Source of the DNA: Egibacteraceae bacterium
Lineage (GTDB): Bacteria > Actinomycetota > Nitriliruptoria > Euzebyales > Egibacteraceae
Assembly (NCBI GenBank): GCA_030446745.1
Contig: JAUJMS010000014.1
Location: 1-45,685, forward strand
Direction of reading: 5' to 3'
DNA length: 45,685 bases
Shown here: one piece after another, positions 10,925-21,150 of the stretch
How the letters are laid out: the number at the start of each line of letters is the position of its first letter
Numbering within the stretch: position 1 is the first letter of the stretch
The notes under the pieces: generated by a model
What the model saw: the letters and a program-made list of their open reading frames with translations, nothing else
What the model was told of the DNA's origin: nothing
Database searches by the model: none
Translations under genes and position numbers: made by a program

Positions 10925-12840
10925 TACTTGTAGCTCCTCTGGGACAGCGAGACGTAGTCGAACTTCAGGTCCTCGGTGTGCAGCGTGGGCTCGGTTCCCT
11001 GACCGTTCCATTCCCACGCGGCGACGTAGGCGAAGTGCTCGTCGTCGCGCAGCGCCTCGCCGTCCTCGGTCTGGCTCTCCTCGCGGAAGTGGCCGCCGCA
11101 CGACTCGGCGCGGTGCAGGGCGTCGCGGCACATGAGTTCCGCGAGCTCGAAGAAGTCCGCGACGCGGCCGGCCTTCTCCAGCGACTGGTTGTAGGTCTCG
11201 TTCTCGCCGAGCACGCGCACGTCGCGGTGGAACTCGGCGCGGAGTGCGGGGATCTCCGACAGTGCCTTCTCCAAGCCCGCCTCATTGCGCGCCATGCCGC
11301 AGTAGTCCCACACGATCTTGCCGAGCTCGCGGTGGAACCAGTCGACCGAGCGGGTGCCTTTCACGCCGAGCAGCGCGGCGACGCGGTCGCGGACGTCGGC
11401 CTCGGCGGCGGCGAACGCCGGGTGGTCGGTCGGCACGGGCTTGGCGCCGAGCAGCGGCGCGAGGTAGTCGCCGATCGTGTACGGGAGGACGAAGTAGCCG
11501 TCGGCGAGACCCTGCATGAGCGCACTCGCGCCCAGCCGGTTCGCGCCGTGGTCGGAGAAGTTCGCCTCGCCGATGGCGTACAGCCCCGGGATCGTCGTCT
11601 CGAGGTGGTAGTCGACCCACAACCCGCCCATCGTGTAGTGCGGGGCGGGGTAGATGCGCATCGGCACCCGGTAGGGGTCCTCGCCGGTGATGCGTTCGTA
11701 CATCTCGAACAGGTTGCTGTAGCGCTCCTTGATGGTGGTCGCGCCGAGCCGGTCGATCGCGGCGGAGAAGTCGAGGTACACGCCGTTGTTGCGCGGCCCG
11801 ACGCCGCGGCCCTGGTCGACCATCGTCTTGGCGTTGCGCGACGCGACGTCGCGGGGGACGAGGTTGCCGAACGCGGGGTAGCGCCGCTCGAGGTAGTAGT
11901 CGCGTTCCGACTCGGGGATCTCGTCGGCGGGGCGGTCGTCGCCGATCTCCTTGGGCACCCAGATGCGCCCGTCGTTGCGCAGCGACTCGCTCATCAGCGT
12001 GAGCTTGGACTGGTGCTCGCCGCTGGGCGGGATGCAGGTCGGGTGGATCTGGGTGTAGCACGGGTTCGCGAACAGCGCGCCCTTGCGGTGCGCGCGCCAA
12101 ATCGCCGTCGCGTTCGACGCCTTCGCGTTGGTCGACAGGTAGAAGGCGTTGCTGTAGCCGCCGGTGCCGAGCACCACCGCGTGCGCCGAGTGCGAGGTCA
12201 CCTCGCCGGTGATGAGGTCACGCACGACGATCCCGGCGGCGCGACCGTCGACGACGACGACGTCGAGCATCTCGCTGCGGTTGAACACCGTCACGGTGCC
12301 CGCGTTCACCTGCCGCTCGAGGGCCTGGTAGGCGCCGAGCAGCAGCTGCTGGCCGGTCTGGCCGCGGGCGTAGAACGTCCGCGACACCTGCGCCCCGCCG
12401 AACGAGCGGTTGTCGAGCAGCCCGCCGTACTCGCGGGCGAACGGCACCCCCTGTGCGACGCACTGGTCGATGATCTGCAGGCTGACCTGCGCCAGGCGGT
12501 AGACGTTGGCCTCCCGCGAGCGGAAGTCGCCGCCCTTGACGGTGTCGTAGAACAGCCGGAAGACGCTGTCGCCGTCGCCCTTGTAGTTCTTCGCGGCGTT
12601 GATGCCGCCTTGCGCCGCGATGCTGTGCGCCCGCCGCGGCGAGTCGTGGTACGTGAACACCTTCACGCGGTAGCCGAGCTCGCCCAGCGTGGCGGCCGCG
12701 GACGCGCCGGCCAGGCCCGACCCCACGATGATGATCTCGAACTTGCGCTTGTTGTTGGGGTTCACCAGCTTCATCTCGAACTGGTGCTGCTCCCACAGGT
12801 CCTCGATCGGCCCTGAGGGGATCTTGTTGTCCAGCTGCAT
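10924..12840 (-). CDS. sdhA: Succinate dehydrogenase flavoprotein subunit
   Basis: The 638-residue catalytic subunit oxidises succinate to fumarate with covalently bound FAD. It shows the dinucleotide fold [13 protein letters not shown] (about 37-49), the FAD-attachment region with [11 protein letters not shown], the substrate region [12 protein letters not shown], and the C-terminal [20 protein letters not shown]. The ATG at 12840 lies 15 bp after the sdhC stop. The length and the long N-terminal lead of about 35 residues match the sdhCAB type of actinobacteria and Bacteroidetes. It is co-directional with sdhC, sdhB and gdh. Confidence 0.97.
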   Translation of the reverse strand: MQLDNKIPSGPIEDLWEQHQFEMKLVNPNNKRKFEIIIVGSGLAGASAAATLGELGYRVKVFTYHDSPRRAHSIAAQGGINAAKNYKGDGDSVFRLFYDTVKGGDFRSREANVYRLAQVSLQIIDQCVAQGVPFAREYGGLLDNRSFGGAQVSRTFYARGQTGQQLLLGAYQALERQVNAGTVTVFNRSEMLDVVVVDGRAAGIVVRDLITGEVTSHSAHAVVLGTGGYSNAFYLSTNAKASNATAIWRAHRKGALFANPCYTQIHPTCIPPSGEHQSKLTLMSESLRNDGRIWVPKEIGDDRPADEIPESERDYYLERRYPAFGNLVPRDVASRNAKTMVDQGRGVGPRNNGVYLDFSAAIDRLGATTIKERYSNLFEMYERITGEDPYRVPMRIYPAPHYTMGGLWVDYHLETTIPGLYAIGEANFSDHGANRLGASALMQGLADGYFVLPYTIGDYLAPLLGAKPVPTDHPAFAAAEADVRDRVAALLGVKGTRSVDWFHRELGKIVWDYCGMARNEAGLEKALSEIPALRAEFHRDVRVLGENETYNQSLEKAGRVADFFELAELMCRDALHRAESCGGHFREESQTEDGEALRDDEHFAYVAAWEWNGQGTEPTLHTEDLKFDYVSLSQRSYK

Positions 12841-12855
12841 GGCGGCGCTCCCGCG

Positions 12856-13665
12856 TCAGGAGACGAGCCCCGCCAGAACCGCGACGGGGAACGAGACGTT
12901 GCCGACGACGACGAACAGCGCGATCCCGATCGCGACGTAGCGGCGCCAGTGGTTGAAGCGCTGGTTGTTCACACCGAGGCTTTGGAACATGCTCCAGCAG
13001 CCGTGGTACAGGTGCAGTCCCAGTGCCAAGTTCGCCACGATGTAGAACAGCGCGACGGGAACACGCGAGAAGCTCGCGACGACGTTGGCGTACGGGTCAC
13101 CGGCAATAAAGTCGGGGTTCGCGGGGCCGAAGGTCAGGTCGAGCAGGTGGAAGCCGATGAACAGCAGCACGATGATCCCGCTCCAGCGCATCGTGCGCGC
13201 CGCGAAGGTCGCTGCGACGTAGTCACGCTTGGACCCGTAGCCCTGCGGCCGCGCCTTGCGGTTCATCCGGGTCAGGCCCCAGGCGGCGTGCAGGTGCAGG
13301 ATCAGCGCGACGAGCAGGCCGATGCGCAGGATCCACAGCAGCCCGCTGTGCGGCAGCGCGGGGTAGCCGACGTCGCGCAGCCACTCCGCGTAGAAGTTCA
13401 TCTCCTCGGCACCGACGTACAGCTTGAGGTTGCCGACGGTGTGCGCGACGACGAAGCCGACGAGCACGATGCCCGAGATCGCCATGACGTACTTCTTGCC
13501 GACGCCGGAGCCGTAGATCTCGACGATCCACGGGCGACGCCGTGGCGTCCGGTTCTCGGCGGCCCGCGCCGACGCGCCCTGGCCCTCCCCGGTGGGGAAG
13601 ACGCCGGTCGACTGGTCCCTCGTCGAGCGCCGCTGCCCCTGCTCGACCGGCTCTTGAATCGACAT
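12856..13665 (-). CDS. sdhC: Succinate dehydrogenase cytochrome b subunit (type B)
   Basis: The single membrane anchor of complex II, 269 residues, with about five transmembrane helices after a long, polar, probably disordered N-terminus of about 50 residues. Histidines suited to bind two haem b groups are seen in the helices (VAHTVGN, LHLHAAWG, FHLLDL, LHLYHGCW). No sdhD is present, as expected for the five-helix type B anchor used with menaquinone. I chose the ATG at 13665, with GGGAG upstream; an upstream in-frame extension to 13761 would run into the divergent promoter region. First gene of the sdhC-A-B(-gdh) run. Confidence 0.93.
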   Translation of the reverse strand: MSIQEPVEQGQRRSTRDQSTGVFPTGEGQGASARAAENRTPRRRPWIVEIYGSGVGKKYVMAISGIVLVGFVVAHTVGNLKLYVGAEEMNFYAEWLRDVGYPALPHSGLLWILRIGLLVALILHLHAAWGLTRMNRKARPQGYGSKRDYVAATFAARTMRWSGIIVLLFIGFHLLDLTFGPANPDFIAGDPYANVVASFSRVPVALFYIVANLALGLHLYHGCWSMFQSLGVNNQRFNHWRRYVAIGIALFVVVGNVSFPVAVLAGLVS

Positions 13666-13769
13666 GACCGTAGGCTCCCGAACCGGCGCCGGCGCGCTGC
13701 GTCGACCGTTGCGCTCTGGACGGCCGAAGGCTACCACCGCCCCATTTCCGGCCCGATTCACGCGGTGCC

Positions 13770-13775
13770 TATGAT
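13770..13775 (+). promoter_or_regulatory. Candidate -10 box for the methylmalonyl-CoA mutase gene
   Basis: TATGAT at 13770-13775 is the best sigma-A-like -10 hexamer in the 140-bp region between divergent sdhC and the mutase gene, about 30 bp before the mutase start. No convincing -35 partner is seen. Confidence 0.3.
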
Positions 13776-13805
13776 CGCCCGGCCCCCACTGCGACGAGGA
13801 CGACG

Positions 13806-15398
<1,593 letters not shown>

Positions 15399-15508
15399 CG
15401 CGGCGTGCTTCGCGGGGCGGGGGTGGCCTGGCCTCGGTGGTCGGGACATCGACCCCCGCGCGCGCCCCGGCTGCGTAGTCTCCCACGCGACCGAACGAAG
15501 GGGCGCCG

Positions 15509-17940
15509 ATGGACGATCGGCTGCTGGCCGAGGTGCTGGCACGCCTCGACGCGGCGGCGCTGGACGGCCCGGTCGAGGAGCTGGTGCTCGCGGCATGCCT
15601 GGACCGCCTCGACGAAACGGTGGGCGGCGCCCCGTTGCACCGGCCCGACGTCGAGCCCGCCGCCATGACCGACCCGGTCGGCGCGTACCTGCAGCGCGTC
15701 ACGGTCCAGGGGTTTCGCGGTGTCGGTGAGCGCCGGGCACTGCCGCTCGACCCTGGGCCCGGGTTGACGGTCGTCGTCGGCCGGAACGGGTCGGGCAAGT
15801 CGTCGTTCGCCGAGGCCGTCGAGATGGTGCTCACCGGGCAAATCGACGCTGGCTGTCGCCGCGCTCGGACGTGTGGCGGGGGGCGTGGCGCAACCTGCAC
15901 GCCCCGCACCCGGTGCGCCTCCAGGTGGAGCTGGTCGAGGAAGGGCACGCGCAACCGACGACGTTGACGCGCGCCTGGGACGCGGGCGCAGCGTTGGACG
16001 GCGCCGTCACGACCGTTCGGCGCGCCGGGGCGGGCGACGAGCCGTTCGCGGCGCTCGGCTGGGACGACGCCCTCGTCCGCTACCGACCGGTGCTGTCCTA
16101 CAACGAGCTCGGAGCGATCCTCGACGGCAAACCGACGGAGCTGTACGACGCGGTCGCCGCGCTGCTCGGGCTCGACGAAGCGCGCGAGGCGCAGAAGCGG
16201 CTGGCCGGGCGGCGGCTCGCCGACGAGAAGCCGCTCAAGGAGGCCAAGACCGCGCTCACCCCGTTGCTCGCCGAGGTCGACTCCAGCGACGACGAGCGGG
16301 CGCCGGCCATCGCCGCCGCGCTGCGGGGGCGCGCCTGGGACCTCGACGCCGCCGAGGTTCACCTCCTCGACGCGGAGGCGGCCGCCGGCCCCGCGGTCAG
16401 CGTGCTGCAAGCGCTCGCGACGCTGACGACCCCCGACCCCGCTGCCGTCGAGGAGGCGGCCACGGGCGTGGAGAAGGCGCTCGGCCGGGTCGCTGCCGCG
16501 AGCGCCAGCGACGCCGGCCGCGCCGCCCGGCTCGCCGACGTGATCGAGGCGGCCATCAGCTGCGTCACGCACGACGGCGCCCAGCCGTGTCCGGTGTGCG
16601 GCTCCGGGGTGGTGCTCGACGACGCCTGGCTCGAGCAGGCCCGCGCTGACATCAGTGCGCTGCGGACCGAGGCCGCCGACGCTCACGCCGCCACCACGGC
16701 GCTCGCCGATGCGACCAAGACGGCGCGAGCGTTGTGCACCGCTGCACCAGCGGTGCTGCGAGATGCCGGCAGCGTAGGCATCGACGTGGCGCCCCTGGTC
16801 GCCGCGTGGACAGCCTGGGCCGAGCCTCCCGGCGAAGTTGAAGCCCTCGCCGAACACCTGCGGACCGGACACCAACCGCTCGCCGCCGCCGCAGCGCCGG
16901 TGCGCACGGCCGCGGCCGGCGAGTTGGAGCGACGTCAGGCGAGGTGGCGTCCGCTCGGCCTGCGGCTGGCCGCATGGGTCGAGAACGCCAGAGCGGCGCT
17001 CGAGTCCGACGTGCGCAGCAAGCAGCTGAAGAAGGCAGAAACCTGGCTCGGCGAGTGCATCCGCGACATCGAGTCCGGCCGGTTCGCGCCGATCAGCGGC
17101 CGCATGCGAACGCTGTGGGAACAGCTGCGGCTGGACTCCAACGTGCGACTCGACGACGTCGCGATGCGCAGCGCAGGGCCGCGGCGGCACCTCGCCTTGG
17201 ATGTCAGCGTCGACGACAGCGGCGCTAGCGCGCTCGGCGTCATGAGCCAAGGGGAGCTGCACGCGCTCGCCCTGTCGATTTTCCTGCCGCGCGCCACCAT
17301 GGACGCGAGCCCGTTTCGGTTCGTCGTCATCGACGACCCGGTGCAGGCGATGGATCCCGCGCGCGTCGACGGGCTCGCGCGGGTGCTCGCCGACGTCGCG
17401 ACGAGCCGCCAGGTGGTGGTCTTCACGCACGACGCCCGCCTCCCGGAGGCGGTCCGTCGCCTGGAGCTGCCGGCCACCGTCCTCGCCGTCACGCGACGGC
17501 CGGGGTCACGCGTCGAGGTGAAGCCCGAGTCCGATCCCGTGGCCCGCGCCCTGGACGACGCCCGCGCCGTCGCACTGGCGTCCGACCTCGATCCGGGCAT
17601 CGCTGAGCGACTCGTGCCCGGTCTGTGCCGTGCGGCGCTCGAAGCGGCGTGCACCCGGACGGTTCGGTCGCGCCGGTTGCGCCGGGGCGACTCGCACGAC
17701 GACGTGGAGGCGCTGCTCGACGGTGCGCACGCCCTCAACGACCTCGCGGCGCTCGCTCTCTACGACAGTCAGACCGAGGGCGGCAAGGTGCTCGGCAAGC
17801 TCAACCAGTGGGGCCGTGACCTGGCGGACGTCTACCAGTGGTGCCGCGTCGGCGCGCACGGACCGCCCGGCGGGCTGTCGATGGGCGAGGGCGTCGCGCG
17901 TGCCACGCGGCTGGCGAACAAGATTGCCGCCCTACCGTGA
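15509..17940 (+). CDS. SbcC/RecF-like AAA ATPase with zinc-hook motif, split by a one-base frameshift
   Basis: About 810 residues if corrected. Frame 1 (15509-15842) gives a conserved-looking N-terminus and Walker A GRNGSGKSS (91-99). The frame then breaks at AAA (15840-15842). The second frame resumes RRWLSPRSDVWRG and runs to 17940. Inserting one A restores GQNRRW, as expected after the P-loop. Later features, in corrected numbering, are a CPVCG motif at 361-365 in a helical middle region like the Rad50/SbcC hook, the signature MSQGELHALALS (579-590), Walker B VVIDDP (606-611) and a switch His in FTHD (639-642). A helical domain of about 130 residues follows. The ATG has GAAGGGG upstream. 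The stop overlaps the next gene. The role is unknown; DNA-linked defence or repair is inferred. Confidence 0.8.
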
Positions 17941-18278
17941 AGCCACCGCAGCTGCTCGCCGCTGCGCGCGACCTCGTGCAGCGCAGGAGCTCCGCGACGC
18001 GCGGCGTGTGGTCGCGGGCGTCCGCGCTGCTTGCGCGACAGGCGCTGGAACAGGCGATCGTGGACCGTGAGCCAAAGCTCGCAGGCGCGTCCGGACGCAT
18101 CCGACTGCTGGCCCTGCGCACGCTCGTCGCCGACGCCACCGTCGCGGGCCGCGCCGCCCACGCGTGGGCCGCGCTGACCCGCGCCACGCACCACCACGAC
18201 TACGAGTTGCCCCCGACCGCCGTCGAGCTGGAGCACTGGTTCGACGAGGTCGAGCGGGTGCTCGACGGACTCCGGTGA
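17937..18278 (+). CDS. Small HEPN-like partner of the SbcC-like ATPase
   Basis: A 113-residue, probably all-helical protein whose GTG overlaps the stop of the ATPase gene (GTGA), which implies coupled translation and joint function. It shows LLARQALEQAI in the first half and AWAALTRATHHHDYELPPT in the second. The RATHHH stretch fits the R-x4-H pattern of HEPN ribonucleases, though a match this short is weak on its own. I recall similar two-gene pairs in other actinobacteria but cannot name a family. A function as a toxin-like RNase controlled by the ATPase is inference; a structural partner is equally possible. Confidence 0.65.
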   Translation: MKPPQLLAAARDLVQRRSSATRGVWSRASALLARQALEQAIVDREPKLAGASGRIRLLALRTLVADATVAGRAAHAWAALTRATHHHDYELPPTAVELEHWFDEVERVLDGLR

Positions 18279-18310
18279 GCCGTCGACCGACCGGACCGCG
18301 CGCCGAGTCG

Positions 18311-18696
18311 CTACTGCGCGGGAGGAGGTGCCGGCAGCACGCGCGCCAACGCGACGTCGGTGCTGAGGACGGTGAGGGTCGCGTCGTGGCCGACGCGCCG
18401 GGTCGTGCGGTAGCCGTCGCCGGTCGGGTCTCAGGCTCGGGCTCGCTGTCGTCGCTCAGCGCCAGTGGCAACTGGGCGCGGACGCTGTAGCGGCTGGCGA
18501 GCGCGAGCGTGAGCATCTCCGCGAGGCGCTCGACGATCCACCGGTGGCGCGGGCCCTGCGGGCTGACCGCGATCAGCTCCCCCCCGAGCAGCTCGACGCG
18601 CTCCTCGTCGAAGGCGCGGCCGCCACCAGGACGTCGAACTCCTGCCGGCGCAGGGGCGACGGGTGACGCCGGGGTCCACGGCCACACGGCTCTCAT
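18311..18696 (-). pseudogene. Uma2-family (DUF820) endonuclease-like gene with internal deletion
   Basis: The N-terminal part (ATG at 18696) reads as an Uma2 protein: ERVELLGGELIAVSPQGPRH followed by IVERLAEMLTLAL and LPLALSDDSEPEP. At about 18430 the reading frame must change to reach a typical Uma2 C-terminus (GYRTTRRVGHDATLTVLSTD, ending at 18311). The central part with the catalytic Asp/Glu/Lys of the PD-(D/E)XK fold, usually about 80-100 residues, is missing. The gene is therefore dead in this sequence. Its ATG overlaps the stop of the glycosyltransferase-BsaP fusion upstream (ATGA). Confidence 0.7.
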
Positions 18697-19586
18697 CGGC
18701 CGATCGTAGGCCTGCCAGGGGCGGCGCGGGCGCGGCGGCGGCACTCCCGGCAGTGGCTGCGGTCGCCGTCGGGGAACACCTGCACGGCGAGGCGGAAGCC
18801 GCACAGCGCGCAGAACCGGGGCGGGTCCAGCGTAAGCAGCCGGGCGCAGTCGTCGTGCCCGCCGGTGGCCAGCTCGCGCCCGCAGGCGCCGCAGTGCGCC
18901 GGTGGCCGCGCCGACGCTCGCGGCGACACCTCCGCCAACTGGCGCGCCGCCAGCCGTTGCGCCGCCGCGGCGGTGAGCGGCGCCCCGGCGAGCTGGCCAT
19001 CGACGAGCGCGGCGCGCAAGCCGGCCAAGGTGTCCACGTCGTGGCGCTCGGCAAGCAACCGGACCGTCAGGCGCGCCGACGCGGCGCGGGCGAGCGTGTC
19101 GCCCAGCGCCCGGTCCGTGCCCATCGCGACCCCGGCGAACAGCGCCGGCGTCGGGTCGGCGCTCGCCAGCAGCGTGTAGCCGCCGTCGGTCGCCGGGCCG
19201 AGCACGACGTCGGCGTCGTCGAGCGCCGCCAGCGCGGTGCGCAGGTACGCCGCGTCGACGGTCGGGCAGTCCGCTCCGTAGAGGACGACCCGGTCGTAGC
19301 CGAGGCCGAACAGGTCGCTTTGGGCGTTGGCGAGCCGCTCGGCGAAGTCGGTGCCGCGCTGGCGCAGCAGCCGCGCTCCTGGCGGGAGGACCGCCCGCAG
19401 CGCCGCCTCGTCGCCGGTGAACGCGCACCACACGTCGCCGCCCGCGGCGGTCGCGCTGTCGTAGCTGTCGAGCAGCAGCGCGGTGGCGACGGCGGCCGCC
19501 TCCTCAAGGGTCAGCGGCGGGCACAGGCGGGTCTTGACCGTCCCGGGCGTGGGCGCCTTGGCGATGACCGCGACCGCGTCGGTCAC
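18693..19586 (-). CDS. DUF2064/TIGR04282-type glycosyltransferase fused to a BsaP-like zinc ribbon
   Basis: 297 residues. Residues 1-215 form a nucleotide-sugar transferase of the TIGR04282 type: the N-terminal IAKAPTPGTVKTR, the YGADCPT acidic motif (103-109) and GPATDGGYTLL (130-140). Residues 231-283 form a separate Cys-rich module: CGAC (232-235), Cys247, LDPPRFCALC (253-262), then AVQVFPDGDR and CREC (279-282). This pattern is that of BsaP, the small auxiliary protein needed by actinobacterial biotin synthase. No stop or start separates the two parts. The GTG at 19586 is used. Why a sugar transferase should carry BsaP is unclear; the module may serve the BioB encoded at 29.6 kb. The BsaP match is from memory. 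Confidence 0.8.
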   Translation of the reverse strand: MTDAVAVIAKAPTPGTVKTRLCPPLTLEEAAAVATALLLDSYDSATAAGGDVWCAFTGDEAALRAVLPPGARLLRQRGTDFAERLANAQSDLFGLGYDRVVLYGADCPTVDAAYLRTALAALDDADVVLGPATDGGYTLLASADPTPALFAGVAMGTDRALGDTLARAASARLTVRLLAERHDVDTLAGLRAALVDGQLAGAPLTAAAAQRLAARQLAEVSPRASARPPAHCGACGRELATGGHDDCARLLTLDPPRFCALCGFRLAVQVFPDGDRSHCRECRRRARAAPGRPTIGR

Positions 19587-19635
19587 GCGACACGCCGCCG
19601 CGCCGGGTGCCGCTGGTGAGGGTCCGACGCTCGGC

Positions 19636-19641
19636 TAGCGT
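19636..19641 (+). promoter_or_regulatory. -10 box for a leaderless transcript of the sugar dehydrogenase
   Basis: TAGCGT fits the actinobacterial TANNNT -10 box and ends 7 nt before the ATG at 19649. Transcription would begin at or next to the start codon. No ribosome-binding sequence is seen there, which agrees with leaderless expression and supports this start. Confidence 0.5.
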
Positions 19642-19648
19642 GGCGTCG

Positions 19649-20806
19649 ATGGCGACACTGCGCAGCCTCGTGGCCGGGTGCCTGCTCCTCGCGGCGTGCG
19701 CCGGCGGTCCGCCCCCGTCCCCCGGCCAGGCCGCCTCCCCCGGCGAGCCCGTTGCCCCCGGCGAGCCCGTCGGCGGCGCGGCCTCGCAGCCCGCCGACCC
19801 TGGCGCCGCCGCGGCGCCCAGGCTGCTGCGCGAACCGCCGGGGGTGTCGCTGACCCTCGCCCGCATGGCCAACGCGGACACGCCCGCCGCCTTCGCCGCC
19901 GTCGCCGGCGCCGGGTTGTACGTCGCGGAGCTCGCGACCGGGCGGATCCTGCGCGACGGGCGCGAGGTGGCCGACCTCGCGGTGTCGACCGGCGGCGAGA
20001 GCGGTCTGCAGAGCCTCGCGGCCGCGCCCGACGGGACGGCGCTGTACGCGTACCTGTCGGTCCCGGAAGGCGACCCGAACGACGCCGCCGCCGACGGGGG
20101 GCCCGCCTCGGTGTCGCGGGTCGTGCGGATGGCGGTCGACGCCGACGGGGGACTTGGTCCGCCCCGCACGCTGCTCGAGGTGCCCGGCGCCGGGATCCAC
20201 AACGCGGGCTCGGTCGCGGTGGGCCCCGACGGGCGGCTCTACGTCAACCTCGGCGACAACATCCGCCGGGGTGCCGCCCAGGATCTCGGCTCGCCGTTCG
20301 GCAAGATCCTTCGGTTGACTCTCGACGGCGACGCCGCCCCCGGCAAACCCTTCGCCGGCCTCGCGGGCGCCGACCCGCGGGTGTGGGCGTGGGGTCTGCG
20401 CAACACCTTCGCCTTCGACTGGCTGGCCGACGGTCGCATGGTCGGGGCCGACAACGGCGAGCGGGCCGGTGACGAGGTCAACGTGCTCACGGCCGGTGCC
20501 AACTACGGCTGGCCGCCGGAAGCCGACGCCGCCGACGCCGTCGCGCCGGTCACGACCTGGCCCGAGACGTTCGCCCCCGCGGGGCTGGCCGCGGTGCCGC
20601 CGGGCTGGGGGCCGTGGTCCGACGGCGAGCACGTCCTGGCCTGCGGCGTGGTCGCCAACCGCATGGACCTCGTGGACCTCGGCGAACCCGGCAGCGCGCC
20701 GCAGCCGGTGCTCGACGGCTGCCCGCTGCGCGTCGCGGCCGGAGGCGATGGGACGGTCCTGTTCTCGACCATGGACGCCGTCTGGCGGATCACGCCGAGC
20801 CGCTGA
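19649..20806 (+). CDS. PQQ-dependent sugar dehydrogenase-like lipoprotein
   Basis: 385 residues, secreted and lipid-anchored: a hydrophobic signal and lipobox LLAAC place the modified Cys at residue 17, followed by a Pro/Gly/Ala-rich linker to about residue 55. The rest is a beta-propeller of the glucose/sorbosone dehydrogenase family: NAGSVAVGPDGRLYVNLGDN, FGKILRL, WGLRNTFAFDW, DNGERAGDEVN and GANYGWPP are typical blade motifs of the soluble aldose sugar dehydrogenases, which use PQQ. The catalytic His would lie in IHNAGS. The substrate cannot be deduced. ATG at 19607 is upstream and in frame, but would give a charged extension before the signal peptide. Confidence 0.85.
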   Translation: MATLRSLVAGCLLLAACAGGPPPSPGQAASPGEPVAPGEPVGGAASQPADPGAAAAPRLLREPPGVSLTLARMANADTPAAFAAVAGAGLYVAELATGRILRDGREVADLAVSTGGESGLQSLAAAPDGTALYAYLSVPEGDPNDAAADGGPASVSRVVRMAVDADGGLGPPRTLLEVPGAGIHNAGSVAVGPDGRLYVNLGDNIRRGAAQDLGSPFGKILRLTLDGDAAPGKPFAGLAGADPRVWAWGLRNTFAFDWLADGRMVGADNGERAGDEVNVLTAGANYGWPPEADAADAVAPVTTWPETFAPAGLAAVPPGWGPWSDGEHVLACGVVANRMDLVDLGEPGSAPQPVLDGCPLRVAAGGDGTVLFSTMDAVWRITPSR

Positions 20807-20808
20807 CG

Positions 20809-21117
20809 TCACGACACGGCCGGCACGCCAACGACGAAGCGGCAGCCCGGCCGGGCGTTGACGACGTCGATCTCGCCGTCGTGGGTCTCCACGAGCCTCT
20901 TGGCGATCGTCAGTCCGAGGCCGGCCCCCGCGTCGGGTCGCGGCGTCCGCGCGCGTCGGCCCTGGAAGGCGTCGCCCACGATCTCGACCTGGTGGCCGTC
21001 GCGCTGGAGGTAGCGCCCGACGACCTCGGCGATCGTGGGGTCGTCCTCGACGACGAGGACGCGCGCGGCCGTCGCGTCCCGCGGTCGCCCGCCGCGCTGG
21101 TCGCTGTTCGTCGTCAC
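20809..21117 (-). pseudogene. Remnant fusing a response-regulator start to a histidine-kinase end
   Basis: 102 residues. Residues 19-49 are the beginning of a receiver domain (RVLVVEDDPTIAEVVGRYLQ), with the acidic pair at 25-26. The sequence then passes in frame into the ATP-binding end of a sensor kinase (PDAGAGLGLTIAKRLVETHD, residues 61-80, the G2 box). The phospho-acceptor Asp, the DNA-binding domain, the kinase sensor part and the H box are all missing. A single in-frame deletion across a regulator-kinase gene pair, or a collapsed assembly, explains it. It can hardly work as a two-component protein. The GTG at 21117 has no clear ribosome site. Confidence 0.75.
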
Positions 21118-21150
21118 GTCGCTTCGCCGCTCGGTCGCCTTGACGGCAGG

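Noticed and set aside
10978-12816. Open frame of 612 codons on the plus strand, antisense to sdhA
   Set aside because: It is the mirror of a well-conserved gene in very GC-rich DNA; composition is repetitive (Val/Arg/Ala/Asp) with no family motif. Similar long mirrors occur opposite gdh, trpS, recQ and the YfhO-like gene.
13666-13805. Cobalamin riboswitch before the mutase gene
   Set aside because: The 140-bp divergent region is too short and no B12-box-like sequence was recognised.
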